A program made the translations under genes and the position numbers. This document shows positions 34,072-44,773 of a DNA stretch of 64,000 bases, one piece after another. Origin of the DNA: Nostoc carneum NIES-2107 (GTDB lineage Bacteria > Cyanobacteriota > Cyanobacteriia > Cyanobacteriales > Nostocaceae); NCBI GenBank assembly GCA_002368155.1, contig AP018180.1, positions 3,226,719 through 3,290,718 of the forward strand. Reading direction: 5' to 3'. The stretch's first letter is position 1; every line of letters starts with the position of its first letter. Under the pieces are notes generated by a model that saw nothing but the letters and a program-made list of their open reading frames with translations, did no database searches and was not told the origin of the DNA.

Positions 34072-35022
34072 ATGGCAAACAACGAAGAATCACGCGGTTT
34101 AAAGTCTCTATTGGATTGGTTTGCGAATCGACGGAAATCCGGAACCACCAGCATGGAACGTCAAGAACGCGAAATCGCTGATGGATTATGGCATAAATGC
34201 GCTAAGTGTGGTGTATTGGCATATACGAAAGACCTGAGAGCAAATCAAATGGTTTGTGCAGAGTGCGGTCATCATCATCGCGTGGATAGCGATGAACGCA
34301 TTCGCCAATTGATTGACCAAAATACTTGGAGACCGATGGACGAGCATTTGCGTCCTACCGATCCTCTGGGATTTCGCGATCGCAAACCCTATAGCGATCG
34401 CCTGCGGGAAATGCAGGACAAGATTGGTTTAATCGATGCAGTCAAAACAGGTTTAGGCGAAATCAACGGTTTACCTGTGGCTTTGGGAGTTATGGACTTC
34501 CGCTTCATGGGTGGTAGTATGGGTTCCGTTGTGGGCGAAAAACTCACCCGCTTAATTGAGCAAGCCACCCAACGCCGCTATCCTGTAGTGATTGTCTGCA
34601 CTTCTGGTGGTGCCAGAATGCAAGAAGGAATGCTCTCTTTGATGCAGATGGCGAAAATCTCCGCAGCGCTACAACGCCATCGCGATGCCAAACTTTTATA
34701 TATTCCCGTATTAACTCATCCCACCACTGGGGGTGTCACAGCTAGTTTCGCCATGTTGGGCGATATTATCCTCGCAGAACCAAAAGCCACCATTGGGTTT
34801 GCTGGTCGGCGAGTGATTGAGCAAACCATCCGGGAAAAACTCCCCGAAGATTTCCAAAGCGCTGAAGATTTGCTCAAGCATGGCTTTGTAGATGAAATCG
34901 TTCCCCGGACTCAGTTAAAGAATACTCTATCTCAGTTGATTGGCTTACATCAGCCCGTACCCACCACCCCGCACATGGTTTTGTGGGAAACCATGAGTTT
35001 GAGTTCTAGCGCGGCTGAATAG
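34072..35022 (+). CDS. accD: Acetyl-CoA carboxylase carboxyltransferase subunit beta
   Basis: A 316-residue protein with the N-terminal zinc finger of AccD ([12 protein letters not shown] and [11 protein letters not shown], four cysteines) and the carboxyltransferase/crotonase-type core. Typical motifs are [40 protein letters not shown] and GRRVIEQTI. It transfers the carboxyl group from biotin to acetyl-CoA in fatty-acid synthesis together with AccA. The ATG at 34072 (MANNEES) is preferred over the TTG at 34030. Confidence 0.96.
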   Translation: MANNEESRGLKSLLDWFANRRKSGTTSMERQEREIADGLWHKCAKCGVLAYTKDLRANQMVCAECGHHHRVDSDERIRQLIDQNTWRPMDEHLRPTDPLGFRDRKPYSDRLREMQDKIGLIDAVKTGLGEINGLPVALGVMDFRFMGGSMGSVVGEKLTRLIEQATQRRYPVVIVCTSGGARMQEGMLSLMQMAKISAALQRHRDAKLLYIPVLTHPTTGGVTASFAMLGDIILAEPKATIGFAGRRVIEQTIREKLPEDFQSAEDLLKHGFVDEIVPRTQLKNTLSQLIGLHQPVPTTPHMVLWETMSLSSSAAE

Positions 35023-35139
35023 GAGAAATGGGGAAAGGGGAAAGGGTACAAGGGGACAGAGGGATAAGGGGGAAAATGCACCGTTGCCATTCTTTTGCTT
35101 CCTCTGCCCCTCTGCTCCCTCTGCTCCTCCACCTCTTCA

Positions 35140-36549
35140 TCAATGGGGTTCTTTGACAAACATCAGGGGTAAAATCGCTAGGAGGCGACAGGCGCTAGAG
35201 AGAGCGAATAAGCCTAGTAAGCCTCCTTGTTCGGCAAATTGGGCGATGAAACCACCAATAGTTGTACCTAAAGCACCACTGACACCAGCAACAGCAGATG
35301 CGATCGCAAAATAGATAGACTGGTTTTTTACTGGTACTATCCCCAGTTGCATATTGTTATTGCACAGATCAATTGCTGCACATGTACCGCCTGTAAAAAT
35401 ATGTAATAGCGGTAACCATAGCCAAATATTCCAACTATTAGCACTCACACCCATCCACAATACAGGTGTAAGTGCGACCAAAATTCCAATTCCAATCAAA
35501 ATCCGGCGATTACCGATTTTATCTGCCAATTTACCCCACAGGATAATCAAAAGCATATTTGCTCCCGCTTGCAGGCTACCGTAGAGCGTCACGCAACTTA
35601 CACCTAAATGCAGCCGATCTAACATATAGAAGTTGAAAAAAGGTGCGCTGATATTCACAGCCAGCATCCAGAAGCCGAAATAAAGCAGAAACCTTAAAAA
35701 GTTAGTGTTACTCCAAATGCTAGCAACCTCGTTGTTTTGGGTTGCTAGCGCACAACTTACTTCCATCTCTGGGGTAGCAGATTCACTGATGTGCTGGTAC
35801 TTTACAAGACTAGTGTTTTGCACAGCAGGATTCATATCTATTTGAAAGTACTGACATCCCAAACTGATAATCCCGAACAAAATACCTACAAACAGAATTA
35901 CCCCGTAACCTTGTAAAGTTCCACCATACCAATGTGATACAGCCAACCCCGCCAAAGGGACGCAGAGCAAATTAGTCAAGCTAGCTGCACTATTGCGGAT
36001 ACCAAAATACCTACCGCGTAACCGCCGAGGAACGATCATCGCTAGCCAACTCAGCCAAGATGCGCTTCCTAGTCCGCCTAAAAGACTGCTGAACAAGACA
36101 ACTAACAGCGTTAATCCTACTAACTGGGAAGCAGTCAGACCTAACCAGCTGGAGCCAATAATACCAATGCCGAGAATTAGCCACAGTAACCGAGCAATTC
36201 CATGAGTTCTCAAAGAATAGTAGAAACGGCTGCTGCTGCGTTCTGACAAGTAAGCACCCAACGGCTGAACTAAGTTCACCAGCATGGGAATCGATGACAG
36301 CATTCCAAAAACTACTGGACTAGCACCCAACTCCAACAGAAAATTGCTAAGTAAAATACCACCTGTAGCCACACCAAAAACTGTGGCAAAAACAGCATCC
36401 AGCGTTGAAGCTTTCAAGCTGGTGCGAATCGCATCCTTATAAAGCTGCGAATTGCTTTTGGTGGTAGAAGTTAGTGTTAATTGCGGCGTAGTAATCTGGG
36501 TAATTTCCAGAGTTACAGGCGCAGCTGTCTCAATCGGAACAGAAGTCAT
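35140..36549 (-). CDS. Major facilitator superfamily transporter
   Basis: A 469-residue protein with about twelve hydrophobic segments. Loop 2-3 has GAYLSERSSSRFYY and the central loop is long. The second half contains GKLADKIGNRRILIGIG, a typical MFS loop motif. The N-terminal ~45 residues are hydrophilic and Thr-rich. The substrate is unknown. It is convergent with accD across a short spacer. Confidence 0.85.
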   Translation of the reverse strand: MTSVPIETAAPVTLEITQITTPQLTLTSTTKSNSQLYKDAIRTSLKASTLDAVFATVFGVATGGILLSNFLLELGASPVVFGMLSSIPMLVNLVQPLGAYLSERSSSRFYYSLRTHGIARLLWLILGIGIIGSSWLGLTASQLVGLTLLVVLFSSLLGGLGSASWLSWLAMIVPRRLRGRYFGIRNSAASLTNLLCVPLAGLAVSHWYGGTLQGYGVILFVGILFGIISLGCQYFQIDMNPAVQNTSLVKYQHISESATPEMEVSCALATQNNEVASIWSNTNFLRFLLYFGFWMLAVNISAPFFNFYMLDRLHLGVSCVTLYGSLQAGANMLLIILWGKLADKIGNRRILIGIGILVALTPVLWMGVSANSWNIWLWLPLLHIFTGGTCAAIDLCNNNMQLGIVPVKNQSIYFAIASAVAGVSGALGTTIGGFIAQFAEQGGLLGLFALSSACRLLAILPLMFVKEPH

Positions 36550-36851
36550 AACTTAAAGTTTTACGGAGAGATCCCCTAGATGAGTTTTGTTGCCGATAAT
36601 TTCTCGTCATTCTAGCTTGCATTTCTCAATAAAAATTCAGATTTAGAAATATTAGGCATCAATTAGAGACGATATAAGTAGAAATAGAGAGATGAGCAAC
36701 TCAAGGCTGAAATATGAAATAAGAAATCAACTTAAGCCATTCATAATAGGATACAGATTAAGCAATTTTTATCAACTGCTCAATCTGAGAGATAATCACC
36801 AATTTATTGTTTTTTTCATCCTTTATCCTTAATCATTCATCCTTTTTAGTG
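36550..36851. other. Divergent spacer upstream of the MFS and binding-protein genes
   Basis: About 300 AT-rich bases that should hold both promoters. No specific site was recognised. Confidence 0.4.
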
Positions 36852-38099
36852 ATGAGAAATAGTTGGTTCAAGTTTTTTGGATTGATAATTGCGATCGCGA
36901 TCGCAATTATTAGTTGCCACAGTCTAACACTACCGAGCGCATCCACAAGAGTTACGGTCAAACTTAGTGGTTGGGGAGGTAACCCTGTAGAACAAAAACT
37001 TCTACAACAGGTACTAAAAGACTTTGAAGCACAGCACCCCAAGATTAAAGTCAAATATGAGGTCATTTCAGACCAGTACATGGACGTTATCAAAACTCGC
37101 TTGGTGGGAGAAGCTGCACCCGATGTTTTCTATCTGGATGCGCTAGAGGCTCCTTTCTTTATGAGTCAAAATGTCCTCGAACCGTTAAATGCTTATATCA
37201 CTCCCGAATTTGATTTAGCAGACTTTGAACCTAACCTACTCAATAGCTTCAAGTACCAAAACCAAATTTACGGTTTTCCCAAAGATTATTCCACTTTATC
37301 GCTGTTTTACAACAAAAAAGCTTTTGCTGAGGCTGGTTTGAGTAATCCTCCCAGCACTTGGGAAGAATTACGCAGCTATTCTGAGAAATTAACAGGTAAA
37401 CTCAACAAATATGGCTTTGGGGAAATTCCGGAATTAGCGCGTCAAGCTTATAAAATCAAAGCCTTTGGTGGACAAATTATTAATCAAAATGATTATGCAA
37501 CCTTTGCTAGTGAACCAGGTTTACAAGGATTGCAGTTAGTTATAGATCAGTATCAAAAAGACCGTTCCTCTGCTCAAAAATCTGATGTGGGAACAAACTC
37601 AGGTAGTGAAATGTTTGGTCAGAGTAAGGTAGCAATGGTAATTGAAGGAAATTGGGCAATTCCTTATTTGCAAGAAACCTTTCCTCAACTAGAGTTTGCT
37701 ACCGCAGAGATACCTACAATTAATGGTAAAAATAACACTATGGTGTTTACAGTTGCCTATGTAATGAATAAACAAGCCAAACATAAAGCGGAAGCTTGGG
37801 AATTAATTTCTTATCTCACAGGTAAACAAGGGATGCAAAAGTGGACAGGAACAGGGTTTGCACTCCCCACGAGAAAATCTGTAGCTGAGAAATTAGGCTA
37901 TGACCAAGACCCCTTGCGATCGCCATTTGTTAGTGGTGTCTCCTATGCTACACCTTGGCAAGCTGGCAAATATCCAGCAGCAATTGTCAATAATTTTGAT
38001 AACCAATTTATTAGCGCTTTATTAGGTCAGCAACCATTAAAGCAAGCAATGGTAAGAGCGCAAACAGCAGCGAATAAGCAGATTCAGGCGATGGAGTAG
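36852..38099 (+). CDS. Extracellular solute-binding lipoprotein (family 1, sugar type)
   Basis: A 415-residue lipoprotein. The signal ends in the lipobox IISC (about residue 21). The body is a family 1 binding protein of the MalE/UgpB group: VTVKLSGWGGNPVEQKLLQQVLKDFEAQHPKIKV, then LSLFYNKKAFAEAGLSNPPSTWEEL and AMVIEGNWAIPYL. It would deliver a sugar or similar solute to an ABC importer, but no permease or ATPase gene is next to it. The signal peptide's repeated Ala-Ile is encoded by overlapping HIP1 sites. The ATG at 36852 is preferred over the frame start at 36807. Confidence 0.9.
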   Translation: MRNSWFKFFGLIIAIAIAIISCHSLTLPSASTRVTVKLSGWGGNPVEQKLLQQVLKDFEAQHPKIKVKYEVISDQYMDVIKTRLVGEAAPDVFYLDALEAPFFMSQNVLEPLNAYITPEFDLADFEPNLLNSFKYQNQIYGFPKDYSTLSLFYNKKAFAEAGLSNPPSTWEELRSYSEKLTGKLNKYGFGEIPELARQAYKIKAFGGQIINQNDYATFASEPGLQGLQLVIDQYQKDRSSAQKSDVGTNSGSEMFGQSKVAMVIEGNWAIPYLQETFPQLEFATAEIPTINGKNNTMVFTVAYVMNKQAKHKAEAWELISYLTGKQGMQKWTGTGFALPTRKSVAEKLGYDQDPLRSPFVSGVSYATPWQAGKYPAAIVNNFDNQFISALLGQQPLKQAMVRAQTAANKQIQAME

Positions 38100-38207
38100 G
38101 AAATTAATAAAGATTAAACGCAGAGGAACGCGGAGGTTGGCGCAAAGTATCGCAGAGTATTTTCCCAGCTAATTTAGCCTGCTTCAACCAAATCAGGAAG
38201 GCGAACC

Positions 38208-38780
38208 TTAACCTTTTTCAAATACTACATCTTCGTAAAGGTCAGCCATTGTACCTTCAAATTTAATACTCTGTAATTGAAATGATTTATCTGCGGCTGT
38301 GTAAGATTGTAAAACCCAGAACCTTTGCTCATTACGGCGGAAACACTCAACACGCTGACGTTTGGTGTTAATTAAAACGTACTCTTGCAGACTTTCTAAA
38401 GTTTGGTAATCAGCGAATTTATCTCCTCGGTCAAAGGCTTCGGTAGAGTTAGATAAAACCTCGACAATTAAACAGGGAAATTTTTTATAAGCAGGAGTTT
38501 CGCGATCGCGTTCGTCGCCAGTCACCATTACATCAGGATAGTAATATCGATTCAGAGATTCGATGCGTGCTTTCATATCAGCAATGTAAACACGACAGCC
38601 TGAACCGCGTACATGATTACGGACAAGGATAGCAAGGTTGAGAGCAATCGTAACATGGGAGTCGAGCGCTCCAGCCCTTGCGTAAATGTAGCCGTCGATG
38701 TATTCATGCTTGATGTCGCTGTTTTCCTCCATTTGCAGGTATTGTTCAGGGGTGAGGTAGATGTCAGGTGAAGCAACCAT
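38208..38780 (-). CDS. Uma2-family (DUF820) nuclease-like protein
   Basis: About 190 residues with the usual order: YLTPEQYLQMEENSDIKHEYIDGYIYARAG, then YYYPDVMVTGDE, then PCLIVEVLSNST and a LQEYVLINTKRQRVECFRR region. The Asp and Glu of the PD-(D/E)xK-like fold are present. Such proteins are numerous in cyanobacteria; their cellular role is not known. The ATG at 38778-38780 (MVASPDIY) is preferred. Confidence 0.9.
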   Translation of the reverse strand: MVASPDIYLTPEQYLQMEENSDIKHEYIDGYIYARAGALDSHVTIALNLAILVRNHVRGSGCRVYIADMKARIESLNRYYYPDVMVTGDERDRETPAYKKFPCLIVEVLSNSTEAFDRGDKFADYQTLESLQEYVLINTKRQRVECFRRNEQRFWVLQSYTAADKSFQLQSIKFEGTMADLYEDVVFEKG

Positions 38781-39244
38781 AGTGAAGACCTCAGAATTTA
38801 GCAATGGAATTTCTTGATTTTATTTCTATATAGAACTGATATTTGATTTTGGCAAAGCTTAGGTATACCTTTCCTCCTTCTTCCCTCTTAGGGAAGGGTG
38901 AATTGTTCCTAGGCTGATAGTACCTTGAGTGCAAATAGTAATTTACTCAATAATTTATACCAAAAAATCTCATTGTTATTACTTAGGGTATTTATCAACA
39001 TTATTAATCTGCTCAACCAGAGATATTCATCATAAAATCAACAAATTTTCATCAGAAATTCATAATTAAATCATCAAAAATTTATCTATTTTTAGATAAT
39101 CCTCATGAAGATATATTTTCGATGAAGTTAGCAATTATTATTTTTAAGATTTCAATAACGATCAACTAATCTTAACCTGATATATACGTATAAAGCTTAT
39201 ATTTTACGCAAAGCAATTTAGGAATTATTTGTAGATAAAAAATT
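38781..39244. other. AT-rich spacer upstream of the first malectin-propeller gene
   Basis: About 460 bases with many AT tracts. No gene was recognised. It should contain the promoters of the two divergent flanking genes. Confidence 0.4.
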
Positions 39245-42200
39245 ATGGCTGCCATCAGGATTAATGTAGGGGGACAAGCATATACAGATGGACAAGGTAA
39301 TCAGTGGCTTGCAGATCAATATTTTTCAGGCGGTAATACCTATGCGACAACAGCTGCGATCGCCAATACAGTTGAAGACCCTCTTTATCAAAACGAACGG
39401 TGGCTGAATGACTTTTCCTATGCAATTCCAGTAGCTAACGGAGACTATACAGTTAAGCTGAAGTTTGCAGAATTGTACTTTACATCTGCTGGTCAACGCG
39501 TCTTTGATGTGAAAGCAGAAAGTAATTCAGTAATTACTAACTTGGATATTTTCAAAGAAGCTGGTGCTAACACAGCTTTAGACAAGTCTTTCACAGTCAA
39601 AGTTGCTGATGGTACATTAAATTTAAATTTCCTCTCCAGTGTCAACAATGCCAAAGTTGATGCGATTGAAATAATTCCCGTTACGACAACTCCAACTGCA
39701 CAGGTAATTGTGCAACAAAGTGGCGGAAATACTGCGGTGACTGAAGGTGGTGCTACTGATAGTTACTCATTAGTTCTTAGCAGTCAACCCACCGCCAATG
39801 TCACTATTAACCTGGGGACAACTGGTAATCAAATCACTTTAGATAAAACTAGTCTGACTTTCACTCCTAGTAATTGGAATACAGCACAAACAGTTACTGT
39901 TAAAGCCGTTGATGATACTGCTGTGGAAGGAAATCACACAGCTAATATTACCCACACCGTCAGCAGCACAGATAGCAAATACAATAATTTTGCTGTGGGT
40001 AATGTTGTAGTTAATATTACTGATAACGATACTGCTCCCACGCCACAAGTAATTGTGCAACAAAGTGGCGGAAATACTGCGGTGACTGAAGGTGGTGCTA
40101 CTGATAGTTACTCATTAGTTCTTAGCAGTCAACCCACCGCCAATGTCACTATTAACCTGGGGACAACTGGTAATCAAATTACTCTCGATAAAACTAGTCT
40201 GACTTTCACTCCGAGTAATTGGAATACAGCACAAACAGTTACCGTTAAAGCTGTTGATGATACTGCTGTGGAAGGAAATCACACAGCTAATATTACCCAC
40301 ACCGTTAGCAGTACAGATAGCAAATATAATAATCTCGCTGTAGGTAATGTTGTAGTCAATATTACTGATAACGATACCGCTCCCACAGGTAAAGCCATAC
40401 GTATTAATGCAGGTGGCGCAGCTTTTACAGATGGACAAGGGAATCAGTGGCTTGCAGATCAATATTTTTCAGGCGGTAATACCTATGCGACAACAGCTGC
40501 GATCGCCAGTACAGTTGAAGACCCTCTTTATCAAAACGAACGGTGGCTGAATGACTTTTCTTATGCAATTCCAGTAGCTAACGGAGACTATACAGTTAAG
40601 CTGAAGTTTGCGGAACTGTTTTTTAATGCTGCTGGTCAACGCGTCTTTGATGTGAAAGCAGAAAATAATTCAGTAATTACTAACTTGGATATTTTTAAAG
40701 AAGCTGGTGCTAACACAGCTTTAGATAAGTCTTTCACAGTCAAAGTTGCTGATGGTACATTAAATTTAAATTTCCTCTCCAGTGTCAACAATGCCAAAGT
40801 TGATGCGATTGAAATCATTCCCGTTACGACAACTCCAACTGCACAGGTAATTGTGCAACAAAGTGACGGAAATACTGCGGTGACTGAAGGTGGTACTACT
40901 GATAGTTATTCATTAGTCCTCAGTAGCCAACCCACCGCCAATGTCACTATTAACCTGGGGACAACTGGTAATCAAATTACACTAGATAAAACTAGTCTGA
41001 CTTTCACTCCCAGTAACTGGAATACAGCACAAACAGTTACTGTTAAAGCCGTTGATGATACTGCTGTGGAAGGAACTCACACAGCTAATATTACCCACAC
41101 TGTTAGCAGCACAGATAGCAAATACAATAATTTTGCTGTGGGTAATGTTGCAGTTACTATTACCGATAATGATAGTAATCCCACTCCTACGCCTGGAGCG
41201 ATTCGGATTGATGTAGGTGCAACTCAAAGTTTCACTGATACTCAGGGTCAAGTATGGCAAGCCGACCAGTATTTTGTTGGAACTAGTAATATCTATACTG
41301 TCACTGCACCTATTGGCAAAACAGAAGATGACCTTTTATATCAAACAGACCGTTATGCCCAAAACTTGGCTTACGAAATTCCCGTAGCAAACGGTAACTA
41401 TAAAGTCAATCTTCACTTCGCAGAAAATTACTGGACTGACTTCGATCAACGGGTATTTGATATTTCTTTAGAAGGTCAGAAAGTTTTCTCCAATGTAGAC
41501 ATTTTTAAACAATCTAAAAATGCTTTCTTCCCAGGAAATAACTCTGCTTTAGTGTTATCTGTTCCTACCCAAAATGTTAGTGATGGCAAACTTAACCTCA
41601 ACTTAGATGCTAGCATTAACAACGCCACAATCTCGGCAATTGAAATCATTCCCTTAACAGGTTCCCAAGTTATTTTGCAACAAACGGGGGGTAGTACAGC
41701 AGTTGCAGAAGGTGGTGCTGGTGATAGTTACTCGTTAGTTTTAAATAGCAAACCCACCGCCAATGTCACAATTAACTTGGGAACAGACAAAGCTAACCAA
41801 ATCACCCTCAACAAGAGTAGTTTCACATTTACTCCTGATAACTGGAATATTGCACAAACTGTTACTGTCAATGCCGTTGACGATAAGTTAGTAGAAGGTA
41901 ATCACACAGTCAACATTAGTCATACCGTTACTAGTTCCGATAGCACATATAACAATCTCAGCATTCCCAAAGTTGCTGTTAGTATTGCAGATAACGAAAC
42001 AGTTGCCATCAGCTTTACGCAAAAAGTAGTAGCGACAATCAATGAGTCCACACCTGCTGGCCCTACTACAGGCGCTTGGGGCCCAGATGGCAGGCTTTAC
42101 GTAGGCGATTACGATGGCACTATCAGAGCATACACTTTCGATCAGAATTACAACGTTACCAATACCCAAGAGATTACTACTCTTAAGGGCTTATATAACA

Positions 42201-43540
42201 GTGACATTTTAGGTATCGCCTTTAACCCTTATGATACCTCTGATGCACCTAGTATCTACGTGGCTCATAGTAAGCTCTATGCCAATCGTGGCGGAGCTTT
42301 TCCTCAGACAGAACTTTCGCCTTACAGTGGTCAAGTCTCGATTCTGCAAGGAACTAATTTTTCTCAGTTGATACCTTTAGTAACAGGTCTACCAACTTCT
42401 AACCATGACCACGGCATTAATGGTTTAACTTTTGATAATAAAGGCGATTTATACATCAATGTTGGTGGTAACACTAATGCTGGGGTTACCAATGACAATA
42501 TAGGTGGTATTCCAGAATCTCCTTTCTCTGCTGCTATCCTCAAGGCAGAAATTTCCAAACCTACCTTTAATGGTAAGGTTCAGTATTCTTTACCATCGAA
42601 TTTCCAACCACCAGCCGGATTGACTTTTGACCCAGCCATTAGTCAGGTTTTTGGAGATAAAGCCACTGTGAAACCGGGTGTTGACGTGTCGGTTTACGCT
42701 AGTGGACTGCGGAATCCTTACGATGCAGTGTTTACCACCAAAGGATTACTTTATTCCACAGACAACGGTCATAATCCAGGCTTTGGAGATATTTCTACCT
42801 CAGCTACAACTCAGAAACCTGCAACTGGTGCTCCCGATGAGCTAAACCTGATTGAACAGGGTAATTATTATGGTAGCCCTAACCGCAATCGCGGCATTTC
42901 AGATCCTCGTCAGAATGTTTATTACGATCCATCGCAAGCGAGTATTCCAGGAGTATATACTGCTCCCATCGCTACCAATATGGCTTCAACTAATGGTATA
43001 GATGAATATCGAGCTACAGCATTCAATAATCAATTACGGGGGAATTTAATTACCCAGCGATGGAATTCGGAAGTTTCTACTTACCAACTATCCGCAGATG
43101 GTAAGACGGTACAAAAAATCGATACTATCAATAATGTTGGCGGTGGGTTAGATATCTTAACAGGCCCAGGTGGTGCGCTTGTAGGCATCAACTATAGTGA
43201 TAAAAAAATCACAGTTGCGACTCCTAATGATGCTGCAGCAATAGGTGTCACCGCTTACGATATCTTTCCTTGGCGTGCACCTGCTAATAATGATGCGGGT
43301 AAAAATACATTTGTTATTGGTGGTAAAAACTTTGGTAATTTGGCGAATACTCAAGTAATTATTGGTGGTAAGACGGCAACGCTTACAGAAGTGAGCAGCG
43401 AAAGAATTAAAGGTATATTGCCATCATTTACTAATACAAATCCCATTGATTTGTTAGATGTAACTGTTAGCAGTAATGGTCAATTTTCAACGATTGCAGA
43501 TGCATATTTACCACTATATGGATCTGCTACATTCGTGTAA
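39245..43540 (+). CDS. Giant malectin / Calx-beta-like / beta-propeller protein with IPT domain
   Basis: A 1431-residue protein. The order is: malectin-like carbohydrate-binding domain (2-150), two Calx-beta-like repeats (about 152-265 and 268-380), malectin 2 (385-525), Calx-beta (530-640), malectin 3 of a different subtype (650-805) and Calx-beta (810-915). A glucose/sorbosone-dehydrogenase-type beta-propeller (about 920-1335) and an IPT/TIG-like end domain (about 1345-1431, [12 protein letters not shown]) follow. Malectin 1 and 2, and three of the Calx repeats, are almost identical to each other in DNA. There is no N-terminal signal peptide, so secretion, if any, may be by a type I system. 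A role in binding cell-surface sugars is inferred. The gene at 44774 is a paralogue. Confidence 0.85.
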   Translation: MAAIRINVGGQAYTDGQGNQWLADQYFSGGNTYATTAAIANTVEDPLYQNERWLNDFSYAIPVANGDYTVKLKFAELYFTSAGQRVFDVKAESNSVITNLDIFKEAGANTALDKSFTVKVADGTLNLNFLSSVNNAKVDAIEIIPVTTTPTAQVIVQQSGGNTAVTEGGATDSYSLVLSSQPTANVTINLGTTGNQITLDKTSLTFTPSNWNTAQTVTVKAVDDTAVEGNHTANITHTVSSTDSKYNNFAVGNVVVNITDNDTAPTPQVIVQQSGGNTAVTEGGATDSYSLVLSSQPTANVTINLGTTGNQITLDKTSLTFTPSNWNTAQTVTVKAVDDTAVEGNHTANITHTVSSTDSKYNNLAVGNVVVNITDNDTAPTGKAIRINAGGAAFTDGQGNQWLADQYFSGGNTYATTAAIASTVEDPLYQNERWLNDFSYAIPVANGDYTVKLKFAELFFNAAGQRVFDVKAENNSVITNLDIFKEAGANTALDKSFTVKVADGTLNLNFLSSVNNAKVDAIEIIPVTTTPTAQVIVQQSDGNTAVTEGGTTDSYSLVLSSQPTANVTINLGTTGNQITLDKTSLTFTPSNWNTAQTVTVKAVDDTAVEGTHTANITHTVSSTDSKYNNFAVGNVAVTITDNDSNPTPTPGAIRIDVGATQSFTDTQGQVWQADQYFVGTSNIYTVTAPIGKTEDDLLYQTDRYAQNLAYEIPVANGNYKVNLHFAENYWTDFDQRVFDISLEGQKVFSNVDIFKQSKNAFFPGNNSALVLSVPTQNVSDGKLNLNLDASINNATISAIEIIPLTGSQVILQQTGGSTAVAEGGAGDSYSLVLNSKPTANVTINLGTDKANQITLNKSSFTFTPDNWNIAQTVTVNAVDDKLVEGNHTVNISHTVTSSDSTYNNLSIPKVAVSIADNETVAISFTQKVVATINESTPAGPTTGAWGPDGRLYVGDYDGTIRAYTFDQNYNVTNTQEITTLKGLYNSDILGIAFNPYDTSDAPSIYVAHSKLYANRGGAFPQTELSPYSGQVSILQGTNFSQLIPLVTGLPTSNHDHGINGLTFDNKGDLYINVGGNTNAGVTNDNIGGIPESPFSAAILKAEISKPTFNGKVQYSLPSNFQPPAGLTFDPAISQVFGDKATVKPGVDVSVYASGLRNPYDAVFTTKGLLYSTDNGHNPGFGDISTSATTQKPATGAPDELNLIEQGNYYGSPNRNRGISDPRQNVYYDPSQASIPGVYTAPIATNMASTNGIDEYRATAFNNQLRGNLITQRWNSEVSTYQLSADGKTVQKIDTINNVGGGLDILTGPGGALVGINYSDKKITVATPNDAAAIGVTAYDIFPWRAPANNDAGKNTFVIGGKNFGNLANTQVIIGGKTATLTEVSSERIKGILPSFTNTNPIDLLDVTVSSNGQFSTIADAYLPLYGSATFV
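39700..41185 (+). repeat. Near-identical internal repeats within the 1431-residue gene
   Basis: Segments starting near 39703, 40048 and 40846 repeat a block of about 340 bp with few differences. The malectin segments near 39245-39690 and 40395-40830 are also nearly identical. This points to recent duplication or gene conversion inside the gene. Confidence 0.85.
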
Positions 43541-43624
43541 TGAACCTAGAGATTGTTTGAAAAGCGATTGGTTGTTGTACACTTATTGATCCCCTGTAAT
43601 CCAATACAGTTCAGTTAAGCTCAT

Positions 43625-43896
43625 TAGCGATTGATTTGTCGCTTATTAAAGAAGCTAGCTCAATTGGGGGATTCTCCCCCAAACCCCCGATTGGGTGACG
43701 GTTGCGTCCCCCAAACCCCCTCCAAAATGATTGTTCTGTTTTGTGTTGAGTAACTAGTTTTAGCGATTGATTTTTCACTTATTAAAGAAGCCAGAAGAAT
43801 TGGGGGATTCTCCCCCAAACCCCCGATTGGGTGACGGTTGCGTCCCCCAAACCCCCTCCAAAATGATTGTTCTGTTTTGTGTTGAGTAACTAGTTT
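43625..43896. repeat. Tandem 136-bp repeat (two copies)
   Basis: Two adjacent 136-bp copies each begin TAGCGATTGATTT and end GAGTAACTAGTTTT. They contain GGGGGATTCTCCCCC and a G/C-rich stretch. A third copy lies at about 62772-62910, so the family is dispersed as well as tandem. Confidence 0.85.
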
Positions 43897-44024
43897 TTTG
43901 GTTTTGTGATCAATTAATTTTCTTAACTGAACTGTATTTCCCCCTGCTACTTGCGCTTGTCAGGTAAACAAGGGGATTTATCTTAGCACTTTAGTGAAAG
44001 GTTAGAAAACTGCAATAAAAATCA

Positions 44025-44220
44025 TATAGGACTCATATTTGATTTATGAAATACACGTAGGGGAGCCAGTCGCGTGGGCGGGTTTCCCGACTTGAGCGAA
44101 CTGGCGTTGTGTTGTCGCGCAGCGCAACGCACCAAAGCCCAGAATACGGTGCGTTACACTTCGTGATAACACACCCTACACATACTTAGATTTTTTCAAT
44201 AATCAAATCGGATTCCTATA
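44025..44220. mobile_element. 196-bp MITE with IS630-type ends
   Basis: The terminal inverted repeats at 44025-44054 and 44191-44220 match the IS630 element at 26625-27790; the right end differs from that repeat at only about four of 30 positions. The inside holds a palindrome-rich block (GTGGGCGGGTTTCCCGACTT) also found at about 52153. No transposase is encoded. Confidence 0.75.
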
Positions 44221-44773
44221 TCAATGCCGACTAATTACTTACGATATGGTTGGTCTTGTTGGTAATTGTTAAACTGTATTTTTATTTCCCATTACCCATT
44301 ACCTATGACCCATTAGCGACTTTCACAGATATGATAAGTTCTCAAACGGATATGATGTCACACATACTATATGGAAAATAGCAATTAAATTTATTTATGC
44401 AAACAGTCTTTTTATTTGTTTATACATATAGTGCAAGAAATGTGTGATTTTATATATTTTCTAAGAGAGTTTTGCCAGTTATCTGTTCCCTCTTGAGATT
44501 AATCATTGCTGTATTACGAGCTTTTACTTCATGGGAGAAATTAATAACTTACTCTATTAGGTAACAATTACACCTATGAGTAAATTATATATCTTTATGG
44601 AAAATTTATAAATTCTTACTCATGTATTTAGAGAAAATTTATAAATTTTGGAAAATTATGATCATTGAATCTATTACTTATTTTAATCTTTAAAAAAAAC
44701 TCACAAAAAGTTTACATATCACCTTGTTTTAGGTTTAGCTTTTCCGAGAGATTAAGTAAGAAATTGTTTGGAA
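44221..44773. other. AT-rich spacer upstream of the second malectin-propeller gene
   Basis: About 550 bases with short repeats (CATTACC, about 44289-44305) and many AT tracts. No gene was recognised; the promoter of the 44774 gene should be near the right end. Confidence 0.4.
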
